From Eucalyptus grandis (lineage: Eukaryota; Streptophyta; Magnoliopsida; Myrtales; Myrtaceae), in assembly GCF_016545825.1 (NCBI RefSeq), contig NC_052616.1:4588001-4652000 (forward strand): 64,000 nt of DNA. The letters are read 5' to 3'. Position numbers and translations under genes: made by a program. Below the pieces are notes generated by a model that was not told where the DNA came from, did no database searches, and saw nothing but the letters and a program-made list of their open reading frames with translations. Of the stretch, positions 1-14,700 are shown piece after piece. How positions within the stretch are numbered: the first letter of the stretch is position 1; each line of letters starts with the position of its first letter.

Positions 1-1032
1 CATGAATGTGTGTTTTAGAAGTCCTGATTGTTGGAGAATCACTTGACTTACACGTTCTGCATCTTAAACTCTGCCCGCTTGGGCTCTGCGTGTGTGAACT
101 AGTGAGTTCGCGGAACATGAACCAAGCAAATGTTGTAGGATCACGAGTTTGAATCAAATGAATCCAAGATAGGTGAGAGAATAAGTAGAAACTCATTGAA
201 AAAGAAGGTAGACCCATAAAAGGGCGAAAGGAGAGAAGAAGAAAGCAAAGTCGAAATGTCAGACTTTAATAAAATCGTGCATGATGGCACAATGCCACTA
301 GCGACTGATTTTAAACGTGTTAAGTTAGGATTCGGTCTAAAATATAACACGGACAAATCCAAGTCGGTGGCAAACAGGGGGCTTTTTCAATTTAAACAAA
401 ATGGGTTTTATTCAAAATCATATACTATGATGTTAGATGAAAGATTACTATCTTATCTAAATATATGTCAGGAGCATGTTGTTTAGTATTTATAGATCTT
501 AAAGCATTTTCGCTAATATGCGGGTTGAATTTAACCTGAGATTAAAGTACAACAACCGGCGTCCTCCTGCGTCTTTTCTTTCAAATGGAGTGCACAATCA
601 TTTGCTCTACATTAACAAGTTAAAACCCTGGTTTTCTTCCCTTTTTCTAATCCCAGAAGCTTTCTTTAACTCCATAATTGGCTAATCATGGTAGATAGAA
701 CGCGGTTCGATTTTTCTCGTTGATCTTCACAGGTGATGAGTACTTGAAACATTCTCCAGGTTTCTCTATTGGCAAGTTGGTTGGCGATGGCTAAGTTTTA
801 CCTCCCGCAGCAACACACCCACACATGCCCCCGCTCCAGATTTCAAACCGCTTCGGATCGTTGAGAAAAACGATAGAAAAGAACGTATGTAAAGAAGCGA
901 CCCGGATCGAGACAAACTGGGCCCGCCAAATATCCGATGCCTCACTCCATCATCATTAGACATTAGAAGGCTTTAGACCTTGATTGGAAAAGCCATGATT
1001 GTTGCATGGAATTCAGCATATACTGCTGCCCT
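1..1032. other. intergenic, no gene seen
   Basis: AT-rich sequence with only short chance reading frames (under about 80 codons) and no recognisable domain. I see no RNA gene or repeat boundary here. Confidence 0.6.
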
Positions 1033-1033
1033 T

Positions 1034-1034
1034 T

Positions 1035-1074
<40 letters not shown>
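1034..1074. repeat. (CT)n microsatellite
   Basis: About 20 CT dinucleotides. Apparent reading frames across it on both strands encode only Ser-Leu or Arg-Glu repeats and are artefacts of the repeat. Confidence 0.95.
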
Positions 1075-1077
<3 letters not shown>

Positions 1078-2822
1078 GCTTCGTATTGCAATCTTTTTCA
1101 TTTTTTTTTTTTGGCCTTTTCTTTTCTTGTGGGAAGAGAATAATGCATTGCACTTTTGAACTCTTATCTTCGAAATCATGAAGATGTCGGATCCGTAGGG
1201 AAACTTCTTTTTTTTTTCCTTCCCCTCCTTGCCAATTGCTTAGGGCAATTGTTGGGTGGGTAGTTCAATTCTTGTTTCTTTGGTTTGGAAATTATTGGTT
1301 CTGTAATTATTCTTGCCCCCTGCTGCTAGAAATAAATGGGGCCACTGTTTTGCCCCTTTCTTTCTGACACTATTATTATTATTTTTTGAAATTTCACTTT
1401 TAATTTCGTTAACGCATGATTCACGGTACTTATTAAATATCTCTTTTCAATTTTCAAAGCATCAATTGCCTTATCATACGCATAATCAAAATCTTGAAAA
1501 TTAAATTATTTCAAATAAAGTAAGATCAGCAAATACTTCCAAGACACTCTTTAATGGCACCATCTCTTCTATAACGCTTGAAGGAAAATTTAGATTCCCG
1601 CAATTTTCAGTAATATCAAACAAATTGTGCTGTGTGCGCTTGAAAATTAATGGTAGAATGTGACATGGTTTAACATAAATATAATGATGAATGTATCGTT
1701 AGCATTTGATTGCTTAAGAAAACACAAGTTTCAAAAGTCATGCACATAATAAAATTAATGTTCCACGATGATATGTGTAAAATACAGTGCCATGTACATT
1801 CCTCTGTATTTCTGCCTCTGTGTAATATTTCTGAACTTTTGTAATTTGCCTGCAGTGCTCTTGGACTTGGCCTTTTATTCTTTCTCTCACGTTAATGCTA
1901 AAAAAAGAAAAAGAAAATTAAAAAAGGGACCGCTACTAGGCTTTTTTTTTTTTTTTAGTATATTGGGTCAAGGGCGCTCTTCTCATATCGGCCTGATATA
2001 TCCAGAATTTTATTGCGAAGCTTGAACCCAAAACACAAGTAATGGAGCAAACTCTGGCGACACATGTTAACACACCTCCGACACGAAAGCATGTGCACAA
2101 GTCAAAAGCTACACTATATTGATTCCAAATTTAGGGAAGTATGTAGTTTTTTTGAAGATGACAAGTTCAATTCTGTATATGTAATCCGTTCGAGGAGACA
2201 GAAAATCTTTACTTATAGCTTCTACCGCTGACTTTCACTCGTGAACAGGAAAAAGGAGAAAGGAGAAAACGATAGTCTCTTATTTATTTCAAAAAAAGAA
2301 AAAAATTACGGAAGAATTTTGCACAAGTCGTGTTCCATGTAACCCTAATTTTATGTTCGTGAAAGCTGTCTAGGGTCTATGCAGATGACATGTGGGCTCT
2401 AGGGTATGGTTTTGACCTCTTTCCTTTCTCTTGTGTTTATTTTGCTCATGAAAAGAGGGGGAACGAACATTAGGGGCACCGCCTTCAGATATTGCGCACA
2501 AGTCTAAGTGCCAATATTGCCATACGACTTTTCGCAAGGATAGTAAAATATTTAGAATTTTAGGCCCTGACTTCACTTATGAAAGACAAATAGTTGGTTA
2601 GAGTCGAAAATAATATCAAGTACTCCAGTGATTTACGCACATAGGCATCAAAATGTGTTGCACAAGTTAATTGATGGCGGCCGTGAATGGCAAGTCACAA
2701 AATTTTTATTCACATTGAGAGGGACGAGATTACTATGGATGTCTTTGTTCGATGACTCATTCATCCCGGCCATTAATTCATGAGGGAAAAATAGCATGAA
2801 TGATTGATTATAAATTATTGAG
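1075..2822. other. intergenic, no gene seen
   Basis: AT-rich DNA with poly-T and poly-A runs near 1100, 1210 and 1945. No reading frame resembles a known protein. Confidence 0.6.

Positions 2823-2900
<78 letters not shown>
2823..2900. repeat. (ATT)n microsatellite, 26 units
   Basis: An uninterrupted trinucleotide array of about 78 bp. Its purity suggests it is young and probably length-polymorphic. Confidence 0.97.
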
Positions 2901-4481
2901 GAGATGTCAATGGAAGCACTGAGTGGGTTACAGGATTATTGTCCATATAAAGATATGTTTGCTGTTAACATGTGATTTTGTGCGTACGCTTCTGTAAATA
3001 TGTAAGAATTTTTATCAATCAAGTACCATACATATGATGAGCCCAAGAGCATCGTGCATCGTTTTGATCCATTAGACTCTCATTGTATCTCATGAGAAAT
3101 ATTAGAAATTTATTTTAATGGGAACTCCCTCCAGCCAATTTGGGAGCGATAAGCATAAGTAAAACAATATTCAAATTTAACAAAATCTCTAGTAGCCCGT
3201 TAAAAGGTAGTGATTCCTTACACACCCTATCTTGACTTGAATGATCTTCTTTCGTTCGATCTAAACTGTTAATTCAATTAAAAAAGAGAATTTGTCTATT
3301 ATAACCATTTATAAGGTGCACAGAATTGAGAACTGATATAGTTTAGAGTAATTAATATCTTAGATATGCATAATTTCTTAGTTTACCCTTATAAGTGAAG
3401 GTAGATCAAATTAGATTGATTTTTTCTTTGTGATTTTCCTATAAGGATGGCATCTCACTTCTATTATGAATGCCCAACAAATGGTATTTCAGTCAATTGT
3501 TTTTGTTTTTTTGGAAGCATTTGAGTCAATAATTGAGTAGATAGGTTGTGCCTTCTTTATCAATATTTGATTATTTCATGGAAGGTCCGAAGCTGGCGAT
3601 GATCGAGGCTTTTCGTAGGGCATAAGTAGTGCATGACATTGATGGAGATTTAAGCTGATATGATACGTTGGTGGGGAAAGATACTTGATGAACTAAAGAA
3701 AAACAAGTATAGCACAACAGACTTTAGGATTTTTTTTTTTGGGGGGAGGAGGATTTGTTGAAGTGCACCGTGAGGGTATTTGGAAAATTCAGTAGTGAGT
3801 TAAAAATAATTAATATATTTTAGCCGCACATAACTCATTGAGTTCATTTTTTTGAGTAAATGTAAATCTAAATGAATTTGTTAGGAGGATTAAATAATTA
3901 ATTTATTTGAGTTGTCTTTCTCTCATTATTTTTTCAATTTTAAGGTATTATATGTATAATATATTGCACTTTTCAATCATAAAGCAACTTAGCAAGTGTT
4001 TCATTTTAGTATAAGTATGTCTGGCTACATCGAGAGCAAGAAAGAAATCAGAAAAGAAAGATAATTTTTGAAACTTCTACAATAAGATTTTCTAGAATAA
4101 TTTGTGGATAACTTTAGGGTTAGGATAGTAAGTTGAGACGTCGATAGATTTTTAGTTTAGAAACTAGTTACTTGTTCAAATCCCATTAATTGAGTAAAAA
4201 TTATTTTGAGTCAAGACTTTCTATTCGACTGAAAGTTTGAACTTAAGGGATGTATGGGACTTGCCATAAGATTCATGGATCTCCGAGGTGCCTCCAGATT
4301 ATAGGGATAAAAAAACAACATTCGTGGACTTTTAGTGAGGGAAATTGGTTAAGGCCTTCGGCTCTGAGAGAGGTCGCTCTTCTGTAGGAAGTTAAGCCCA
4401 CAACGTTATGTCAGACAAATCTGAATATTTTCCACCTCAACGCCACCGTCGGAGCTTGTTCATCTGTGTGCTCGTGTATGT

Positions 4482-4482
<1 letters not shown>
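2901..4482. other. intergenic, no gene seen
   Basis: AT-rich DNA with no supportable gene. A G-rich tract follows a T run near 3735. Nothing else stands out. Confidence 0.6.

Positions 4483-4524
<42 letters not shown>
4483..4524. repeat. (AG)n microsatellite
   Basis: 21 AG units, with a second shorter GA tract at about 4680-4695. Confidence 0.95.
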
Positions 4525-4526
<2 letters not shown>

Positions 4527-5685
4527 TTAACCCGACAGGTTTATTTGTGAACTTCTCTTTGCTTTTTTAATCTTCCTTTTCCTTTTCGATAGTGGCCCTG
4601 TATGAAGTTTTTGTCGAGGGAGAGAGAGGATTTGTTGTGACAGTGGGTGATGCGGAGGGTGTTGGGAGAGTCTTTTCGAGAGAGAGAGAGAGAGACACTG
4701 TAGATGAAGTAACGGGTGAGAGATGAGTGGATGGCTACGAGAAATAGTAAACAGAAGAATGGAGGTGGAGGTTATTATGAGGGTAGTCTCCACTTTTGCA
4801 GGGAAGAGTGAAAGTGGATATTCGATAAAAATATAATTAATCAATATGTTTTCCCCTTCGCCTACTTTGTTTTTTCTTTTTAAGGGATGGACTAATGCAA
4901 ACCTAAAGTTCAAAAATTTCAGAGACTTGAAACACAGAAGTGATCCATTCAAAGACTCTGCACATGCCCAGGTGGGAGATCTGCATGGCCTCTCCTTCCA
5001 CGGAATTGAACATACATACGACACTGCTCGTGCGCACTTAAGCGACGCGAGAATGAGCCCCTGCCAAGGGGCATCTAATTTTGCTTAGTGATATTACTGT
5101 TTGTATTAGTTATCTATACATCTTTAATATTGATAAGTGCATTCATTCTATCAATAGATGTTTTTATTTCATGACTACTTATATAGATATATTTCACACT
5201 TATGACATTTTAATTTATTCATAATTCATTTTCTTAGCTTTCACTTTTAAATACATGCTCCTATCATAAACACTTTAAATACATATACGTTACTATTTAA
5301 TAGCATTTTTATGATTTATTCAAACTTTTTGGCTCAACTAATCCTCATAGACTCCCATGCATACCGTCTTGTTTACATGCACTGGGTGAAGTTTCATCTT
5401 CATAGCGGTGGGGTGTGGTTTGTTAGGTTATGACTACTAGATACGATGTTTCAATTACAAATTTTGCTCTATCTAATCCAAATGCTCTATAAATTGACCA
5501 ACCAATATATAGAAAGTGTACTTATAGCACACGTTACGCTGTAAATTTTTTTCCACAACTTGTCCTAACTATTCTCAATTTGATGGTTAGGAAAGAATGG
5601 ATGATTAAAAGCCAAATGAACGGTGGATAATGTTGGTTGTACAGAGCTTTTTTTTCTTCACATTGACGGTATATGCACTAATTTT
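4525..5685. other. intergenic, no gene seen
   Basis: Contains a 165-codon minus-strand frame (4527-5024) and an 80-codon plus-strand frame (4846-5088). Neither shows a domain or coding-like composition; the longer one is Ser/Leu/His-rich because it crosses GA tracts. Confidence 0.55.
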
Positions 5686-5744
5686 TATATATATATATAT
5701 ATATTATATATATATATATTATATATATATATATATATTATATA
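5686..5744. repeat. (TA)n microsatellite, interrupted
   Basis: Imperfect TA array broken by three TTA interruptions. Confidence 0.9.
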
Positions 5745-6607
5745 ATTGCAAATGTTATCATCTTTAAATATTAAAAAAGGATAAACAGAAATTTGATTTG
5801 GCAGGATTTGAGAGCCCTATCATTTCTTTCCCCATCTTTAAGCAGCCACAGGAGCACATACTTTTGACATTGATGGAAGTGTTGATGTACCCACCACTCA
5901 TTGTCCTTGGGACTTTTATTCTCCTACATCCCATCCACACGTCTTAATATGCACTGTTTTCTGATAATTTACACTTTAAATATAATGTTGTCTTTTCTGA
6001 ATATTTAAATGATTATACCACACTGGGAGAAATTTTGGCAAATTACTGAGTAGTTATTAGCTTGATGGAAGATGATTGTAACCTAAATGAGAAACGCGCT
6101 AACACATCACGTTAATCATTATGCTACATATTTCAATTTTGTTACTTAAACACTTGAAATCTCACAAAAATGCGGAAAATATTGGTCCACTTGTCATGTC
6201 GTTTATATTTTCTAAATGGGTAGGCATGAAAAGGATTGGAGTTTTTTTATTTTTTATTTTATTAATATGAACTTTAGATATGTCTATTACTGTATATGAT
6301 GATAACATTGGATTCACCACTTTAAATTGAAGCTCCAGTCCTAATGTTACATATACGAGTGTTACTCATGTTGGATTCTAATCTAATGTGCTACAGTTTA
6401 GCTTCAACAGAATATTGGGAGTTACATTACATTCACTAATTGAAAAAAATCACTTTGGTCACCATTAAATTTTGTATGTCAAATTGATCTTTTTCACATC
6501 TACGAAATAAATTCCTTGATTATGTGTTGGAGTAACCATATGTTACCCAAGAAAAATGGAGAATAATGGCAAATGCATTTGACATAAAAGGATGATGACT
6601 ATATACT
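5745..6607. other. intergenic, no gene seen
   Basis: AT-rich DNA without recognisable coding or repeat boundaries. Confidence 0.6.
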
Positions 6608-6952
6608 AGAGAAAAAAATTACTTAATCAATCATAAACTTATTGTAGGAATGCCAATTTAGTTTTAAATTTTTAAATTTTAGCAATTTAGTTTTACATCT
6701 TTGCAAAAAATTCGGATATAATCATTCCAGTTAATTTTTGCAAGTAAATTGTTGGCGTGATGATTCAGTCACCACTGACTGTTTTATGTGGCATTGAGCC
6801 ACATTAGCAATACCAATTTTTTAGCGAAAATTGACCGAAAGAACTACATTGAACTTGACGCAAAGGTATAAGACTAACTTGGCAAAATTAGAAAATTTAG
6901 GATTAAATTGACATCTATATAATAGGTTTAGAATATATTGGACAATTTCTCC
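6608..6952. mobile_element. small degenerate inverted-repeat element (MITE-like)
   Basis: The left edge reads AGAGAAAAAAATTACTTAAT. The right edge, reverse-complemented, reads GGAGAAATTGTCCAATATAT. The interior has repeated phrases such as 'aatttaggattaaattgac'. The same end style and interior occur at 21049-21630 and 35174-35789, so I treat the three as one family. No clean target duplication is visible and the superfamily is not assigned. Confidence 0.5.
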
Positions 6953-9900
6953 TTATACAAGATATCAAATCGTGAAACTCTTAAAATTCATATACAAAGA
7001 GGGTTTCCTCCACAATATAGACAATCCCTAATTGACTTGTTTCTCTATAACATCCGTGAAAGAGACTCCCAAAATATTTTTCCTTTGGTTTGGTCGGTCA
7101 TCCATGTCTTATCTTATTTGTGTTCAATTTCTTCTTCTTGAAAAGAAAAGGATAATTTGGCAAATTGACTTTAGGGAGTTATGAAATTGACTCGCAAGAA
7201 TTTATTGGATTCATGGTCCTTGTAAAGGTTGTAACAATCTTACAAGGAAGTTATGTTGACTCCTAGATAGAGTGGTTAGCACATGCTTTGAATTTATAGT
7301 AGTATAGTAGCTTTTAGAAGGGGAGCTTGTGTGTTTGTAGTTGGCGTATCTAGACTTCTTACACTCTTAATTGAAGTTGATTAGTGGATTCTCTATGGTT
7401 TTTTCCGTTTTCACGTGGAAAGGGTTTTCCTTGTAGATTTTGGTGTAGTTGCTCTCTTTAAATCACTTGTGTTAGCAATATTAGATTAGAGATTCTTAAG
7501 ATTTTCTAAAGAATATAATCTTATGTTAGAGAAAATTATGATATTATTGTTGATTATCATGATATATCGACATGTGCTAAAATTCCTCGATTCTCTCTTC
7601 CACATCATTTGCTAACTACTTGCATTGTATTATTGTGGTTATTGTTGGTTGGTTTGATTGATTAATTTCATTTGTCACTTAGGAGCGATAGCTTCTTTCC
7701 TCATGACATATAGATTCCATGTTCAAATCATAATGTAGCGATGCTCATGACTTTGAGATTGGAGCTTTGCTTGATGTAGGTGAACCAAATAGGTTGTATA
7801 CATTCATATAGGTTGAGCCAAAAATTCGTATTTCATTTCATCCAGAAATAAATATCATCGAAAATCTAGTAAAGCACTGAGGGATTGAATGTTCAAAATG
7901 CATCATGGTATCTTGAAGTCACAGATCGAGGACAGCTTTGCCTCTTGCTGAGGAAAGCTCTAAAAGTCTCATCCATGATAATAATGCCTTCTTATTAAGA
8001 GAATGACATGGCCTAGTGCGTCCTAACTGCTGAAAATATGACTTCTTTCTTTCCTGGTCTTAAGCAAGCATCATGATTGCTTGATTCTTGTTATAATTGC
8101 TGTTAGTTTTGCCTATTTAATTAAAAAACAATCTCACTTCATCCCTCTAAAAATTTAATAACACGGTATAGATGTGTAATTTTGTCCTCTAATTTATGAA
8201 AAAAGTCAATTTTTTATTTATAATTTGTTGAACTTATTAACAAATGTCAGAATCAGGGATTTGTTGCAGGTTTATTTGATGTGAGCATTGTTCAATGCAA
8301 GGATAACTTGGGATAGGTGGTGGGATTGTAGGTTATCCTTGTTTCTTTGGAATGTTTTACAGAGTTTTAATTTGGTAGGCTTGGAGCGAGGCTCCTTATG
8401 GATGGCTCATCTATTTCCTAACCCTTTCCAGTGTGCTGGTGTCAGCTGTGTTCTCCTCACACAAACAATCTAATGATTCACCCGTGTTCCCTTGACACAT
8501 GGCAGTCTATCTATCGTTGGTTACCAATACTAGAATTGCCACATGGCATAATCTTGTAAACCAATCTTTTTGATACTCTCACTATCATAATTTCCCTCAT
8601 TGAAGGACTCTTTGCTCTTTTAAATGTCTAGACTTCAACACTTCTGTTGACCTCGAAAGTGAACCACCGAGGGAACTCTCCACAACATTGATTCGGTACA
8701 CATCCTCTACACTCAACGTTTGGGTCTATTAGAATTGTCTTCTCTTCCTCTCATTCTCTTTCTACTTCATCCTGCTTTTAATTTATCATTGCGAGATGTT
8801 AACCCTTTACCAAGACTCAAGGATCTCGAGAGAAAACCAAATCAAGATATGGATATGCAAAACATCAAAATACCTGTAGTGACACAACCAGCTAGTCTGT
8901 TTTCGAAAAGTTAAAGGGCAGCTTAGAATGAAGAAAAGCTGGTAGAAACTTATAAGTACCTGCGATTTATACTGATGTTATCAATGGACAATTTGAAGTA
9001 TGGAGAGTCCTTCTATGAATTCAAGTATACGAACAAAGTCTCGGATTCTGATTTCTCCCGATGGTGTTTCATTTACCAAATTACCTGAGTTGATGATATC
9101 TTTTTAGAGAAAAAATGTTTTCATTTGTTTTTCTTTTGCCATTTTTTTCAATATGACATGATGTCGCTTAGACCAATATGGGCCACCACATGGAAATGGA
9201 GACCTGATGTTTGGGAAATGATTTCTGCTGTAAATTGCTTCGCTTCAGGGATGCTTCAGTTTTTTCCAACTTGGAATTACAAAGAACATCAAAACAACAA
9301 ATATGGATTTTATTTGGTGTGCAACAATTATAAAAAAAAGCTGTATATTTCTTGGAGGATTGTTTTCAATAAATGCAAGTTGATTTTTGAAAAAAAAAAT
9401 TGTCGAATGAGCACCCTACTTATGACAACAACGGAGTAGAAGTTTGCATTGTGAAAACACTTGACATTGATGGCACATTTGACGGGAAACAAGTGCATAA
9501 GCTAATGCCACTGAGGGTGGTCGGAGAAAATAAGCATGCCCTTTCCGAACCCAAATGAATCAAAACCTTTAAGCAAAAAGTTGCTAACATAGTTGCAGAA
9601 TCGATCACTACAATCCTGATTTGTGGAGAGAATATAAGTCAAACCCAGAGAAAGGCCACCGACGGGTGCGAAGCAGGACCTACAAACTCCAAAGCTTGGT
9701 TCAAACCCTCTTTGAGGAAGTTGCTGGAGACAGCAAGCCAATGCCCAACAATCTTCACCTATTGGCAAGATGGGGTGGTCACCACTGAGTTCAGGACCTT
9801 TAACAAGCAAAATTATGTACCCAAAAGGAAGAATTAGATTAAATCATAACCAAATCAAAGTTCCAAATGAAACCTCCCAATGCCACCAGAGGCTTAGTTT

Positions 9901-11345
9901 GCAAATTCTCAACATGAATGCTAGGGGTGTTCAAAATGGACCGATCAAATCTGGAACTGCCTGGACCAGCTTGTTTGGTTTGGTTCCCAAGAGTGTTGGT
10001 CCGGTTCCTAATTCCTAAAAGCGGAATCAGTGTTCAAGTGATCTGGTTCCCCGTTACAAGGGGAAATCGAATTAGGTCAACTTCATATACTTTTTATTTT
10101 ATTTTATTTTCTTCAAAAAAAATTAGTGGGCTTAGTCTATTGTTTTTGAGGAAATAGGAACTTGTAATTGGACAATAAGATATTCGGATGGAAGCATAGG
10201 ATTTGTCTTGAGTTTTGAATTTGTTCATAGTCATGCTTTGAACAATAAGATATCCATATGGAAACATGAAGAAAATAGTGATTAGTTTCATTGAATCGAA
10301 TTGGGAGCTAATCACCCTTAATGAATACCATTTTGTATTCTCACCCATCTAAGACATTGCCCTTTATCCTATTTTTTTTTTTCTTGGGATGGAGCAAAAT
10401 CATGATATCTTGCTCAACAAAGATCGTTAAGAAGAGTTTAAGCCTGAATCCATCAATGTTTTCATCTGAATCCACATCCATTCAAAAAATTTGAGCCTCT
10501 ACGAGCCAATTAGATATATCATCAATTTACCCTTACCATTTCTCAGATATGAAATTTCCTTTTGTCATTAATATGCTCGCGCCTTAGATGATCAGTATCG
10601 ACTAGACAGACGTAAATTTTCTGAAGATATAGCAGCAATAAATGGACTTTTAACAATGAGTTTGCAGCCAATTTATCCAACCAGTGTAACTGATTAATAA
10701 CCAAGAGACATAGCTTATATACATGAATACATTAGCACTCTCTTGATCACGTGTATCTTACCATGTTTTAGTCAAGCGTAAATGTTCAAACTGATTATGG
10801 ATGATGATGCAAGATTAGAGTTGAAGATTGAAATTGCGAAACTCCCCACTCCTCATGTTCAAGAATTCGTTGCTCGCATTCACTAAGCCCTGGTGCGCAC
10901 TATTGCCCTGTTCTCATGTATTGAGTGAGACTCCACCTAAAAAAGACGTTAAGCATGTGCTCCCATACGGATCTATAAATTAGAAACATTTCAATTCGAA
11001 AGCAAAATTATTCACATCTAGATCAGCGGGTAATATTTCCTTGGTGATAATTTAGGATTTAGGGCTCTTTTGGTACTACTTGGTTCAACAAATAAGGACT
11101 TCCAGGAGTCACTCCCTTCGTACCTCTTAGTTGTTTATTTATTTATTTATTTATTTATTTCTGGTTTGGCAAGGAAAGGAAAAGGATTATCTGTTCAATG
11201 GGATTGATATCTCGGGCTCTTCAAAAATTAAAGTGTGTCGAGCTAAAAAGAAAAGGACAAACATCATTCTCTAGTTTCTGTCTTGTACATCAAACGAAAT
11301 ACACGCATATCTTCTCGATGAACTGGGCAAAATATTCCTATCTCT
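6953..11345. other. intergenic upstream of the WRKY gene
   Basis: About 4.4 kb with no convincing gene. A 102-codon minus-strand frame (9502-9810) and a 104-codon plus-strand frame (9125-9439) show no domain I recognise. Near 9918 a segment resembling 'aggggtgttcaaa' followed by GGTT/GGTCC-rich text may be a fragment of a hAT-type element. A (TTTA)n tract lies near 11138-11160. Confidence 0.5.
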
Positions 11346-11713
11346 ACTGCATATATAGGGTTCGGGAGAGAGAGAGAGAGAGAGAGAGAGACTGCACAGT
11401 ATAGTAATACTAAATAATACACCTCCTTTAGACTTGACTGAAGATACAGGCACAACCCTAGTAAGAGAAGAAGGAGAAGGAGAAGGAGAACGAGACGGGA
11501 AGGGAATAATTTTTCTCCTGGAAAACATTCCCGCGTAGCGTTCACCAGTTGACCCGAGGAGCACACTTTACTTGCACTCGGGTGTGAACGCAAGAAGTTG
11601 CCTTCGACAACACTCGAGCAGGTCGTACGGACGCGCACCGAGCGGAATTGGTCAGCTGGGAGCTTCTCTAATCGGCGCCAGATAATTTAAGGAGAAGGGA
11701 GGATTCGATCCGA
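11346..11713 (+). promoter_or_regulatory. putative core promoter and 5' leader of the WRKY gene
   Basis: A TATA-like stretch (CATATATAGG, about 11349-11359) lies roughly 360 bp before the ATG. It is followed at once by a (GA)n tract (11366-11391) and a GAAGGAGAAGGAGAAGGAGA purine run near 11470. GA/CT repeats just downstream of the start site are common in plant leaders. The start site itself is inferred from TATA spacing; an intron in the leader cannot be excluded. Confidence 0.45.
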
Positions 11714-14700
11714 ATGGAAGGCGAAAGAGGCTCGTCGTCCTCCTCGGTTCCGAACTACGACCTTCAAGTCACCTTCTCCGGCGCCAGTCATGGCATTCAT
11801 GAGATCGGGTTCGTCCCGTTCGAAGACCAGAACCAGGTGCTCGGGTTCTTGACGCCGGCGCCTCCTCTCATGGCCGCCGGCGAGGGCGCCACGGCCGCCG
11901 CAACCACCACCACTAGCAGGGTTGGGCTGGGCCACCACAACGGCCTCGTCGCCAGATCGTCATGGAATAATGACCAGGTTGCTGAGAGATGAATTCTGTA
12001 TGACCGAAAATAGCATCAATTATTATATCTTTGACCGTATGATATCTTTCTGAGATGTTGTGCATTATAATGAATTTAAATCCTCCTTTTGATTCTTGTT
12101 AGTTGTTATGATGGTTGAAATGCTTGTGCACGTGTGGCTCTAGCTAACAACCGTTGCTTATGGGGGCGAATTTAGGTTGGCGCACACGATCCAAAGGCTG
12201 TCAGCGACGAGAATTGCAGCGCGAATCCTAGTGAAGGCAACAATTCGTGGTACTTCTCCGTCTTGATTTACCACTTTCGAAACAAATCACGCATATACCA
12301 AATATTCGTTACCAAATCGATGCGATACATGGTTCTTATATAAATCTTAATCAAAGCAAACTTAGTACGAGAAGGGTATATATAGTGAAAAGAATTAAAA
12401 GGGTGAATCTTTAAAGGGAAATCTTTCCTCGCAGGTGGCGGAGCTCCACGGCGGCGGCGGAGAAAGGGAAGATGAAGGTGAGAAGGAAGCTGAGGGAGCC
12501 CAGGTTCTGCTTCCAGACGAGGAGCGAGGTGGATGTGTTGGACGATGGCTACAAATGGAGGAAGTACGGCCAGAAAGTGGTCAAGAACAGCCTCCACCCC
12601 AGGTTTGGCATCACAAAAATCATAGAAATCAATTATTTTTTATTTTGGCTCAGCATCGGATGATTACTTTTGATAGCATTTCTGACATCACCAGTGAGAA
12701 AAGCATTCGCGCACAGATCTGGGGGTTCACATCTGGAAGATTTTCTGAGCCCCCCTCTCTCTACTCTAGGCTCCAAGCTGACACTATATGGATCTGATTA
12801 AAACACATGCATGAAATGATTTTCTCATCTGCTTCTTTTCTTTTGGTTGATCTTCTATGGATGGCGTCACAAAAGTATGTTGGAACAGAAGTTTAGGGGT
12901 AAGTTTGTGATTAATGCTTGGAATGTGATAAAATTTCGAGGGCTGCAATTAGAATGAGAGTCCAAATTTTGTGCTAAATTGAGCTTAAAGAAATTAATTA
13001 CGGACTAATTTTCTTTCCATGGACGAGTTTAATGATCTTACAAGAGGTATGATACGTTACAGGTGGGTAACGTGGCGAGGGAGATGTGAAAAAAATGTCT
13101 TAGGGTCATGCTTTTCTCCAATGACGCCTTTGATTGCATGGTAGGCTATCACTATGGGAATGATATGCATCTAATTTTGGTTAACTTTGCATGTGAGTAA
13201 TATAAAAAATTTGAAATCAAACAATTAAAGGTATGGTTGGATGAAAATATTGACCCCTATCTTATTGTTGTTGAAAGAAAAATATATTTTAATGTGCGTG
13301 TAAAACCAAAAAAAATAATATGCATTTATAGATGCACATGCATGCATGTATGTATGTATGCATGGTGGATGGATGGATATATGGATATTGAGGTTTAAAG
13401 CAATTTCGAAGACAACCTCCGTACTCTTATTGTGGCAAATTCCAAATTTGAAAACACAATAATTTTGCTTCTCTCACTCCGTTTGTCTATATATAAAGCT
13501 CCATTACATATCCTCGAGTATAATTACCAGCGCCTGAATCTTGTAGAGAAATAACCAGCGTAACGATTGAATTTGAACAAAGAAATGATGTTGAAGCAAT
13601 GAGATTCTGAACTACACTTTCATCAGTGAGCTTAAGCTGATATAGGGATCTCTGGGATCACATAATTTTGATAACGTGACATATATGATCAGGAAGTTAC
13701 ATTTGAGACCATTCATGTACCTCTTAATTCAAGATCACTTTTCAAGCTCCATACATGGAGCAAATGCGAGCACAGAACAAGAGGGGAAACATCTACGTTG
13801 ATTAACTAAAAATTTCTATAAAAATTAGTAATCACGTGATATTTACGCATTATGCGAATTTCGTTAGTTACTAATGATTTTGTCAATTAGTTTAACCCCA
13901 CAGAAATATCTACATTGTAAAGAAGAAACTTTAAGGTGTTATCAAGGTACCAATTAAGTGAAGCCGGTTGTTGCATGTCAAGTGTCATGAATTTCCTTAT
14001 TTTCTTCTTGCATATAATGATACTTCTAATTTGATCATCGATTTGGGTTAACCAAAAGATTGTGCTCCAAGAACGACTAAAATCCTTTTAGGGTAAAGAG
14101 AATGACGGGGAGATTTTGTGCTGTCCGCAATAAGCAGGGACAAATGAGCAGCATCTTGAATGGAAGAATCCTCTGATGTTTGTTTGGAAGGCAGTTCTAA
14201 AATAGAAGAATCATGCATGCTTAGCATCGCACTGGACCTTTTGAAGATGATTGCTTCCTAGTAGATCGACCAGTTATACTCATTGACTTACTAGCTCATA
14301 TTAGTCACAATAATCCTTCTAAGTTAATCCTCTTTCAAGATAATATGACCCAGGCTTCTGCCTATGTGTCAATATTACAAATAATTTTATGAAGAAAGTC
14401 ATCAGGAAAATGCTCAATGTTCATAATGAAAGATTCAGATTATGTTTTGGCAAATGATCTTGGGAGAAAATTATCTTCTGAAAATAGTTTGATGGATGCG
14501 GTCGTATGAATGGCCAGCCATTTACGTGAGACATGTATGAAAATATGTATTTTTGGTAGGATGCAATGTGATTCTGATGGCCTTCGATATGCGAGTGTTC
14601 ATCTTTAGAGTGAATCTATGTAAGATTTGCTCGAGCTTTAGAGGGCTTAGAGAGTCTCATGTACTTGAATTTATGGCGTGAGATCATTTGCTAGTTAAAA

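Noticed and set aside
4527..5024. 165-codon minus-strand open frame
   Set aside because: It crosses GA/CT-rich sequence, has Ser/Leu/His-biased composition, and shows no domain, splice context or homology I recognise.
9502..9810. 102-codon Cys-rich minus-strand frame
   Set aside because: It looked gene-like (several Cys and Gly), but no domain pattern could be named and nothing continues it on either side.
9910..10080. possible hAT-type MITE fragment (AGGGGTGTTCAAAATGGACC)
   Set aside because: The left-end style fits, but no matching right end or 8-bp target duplication was found.
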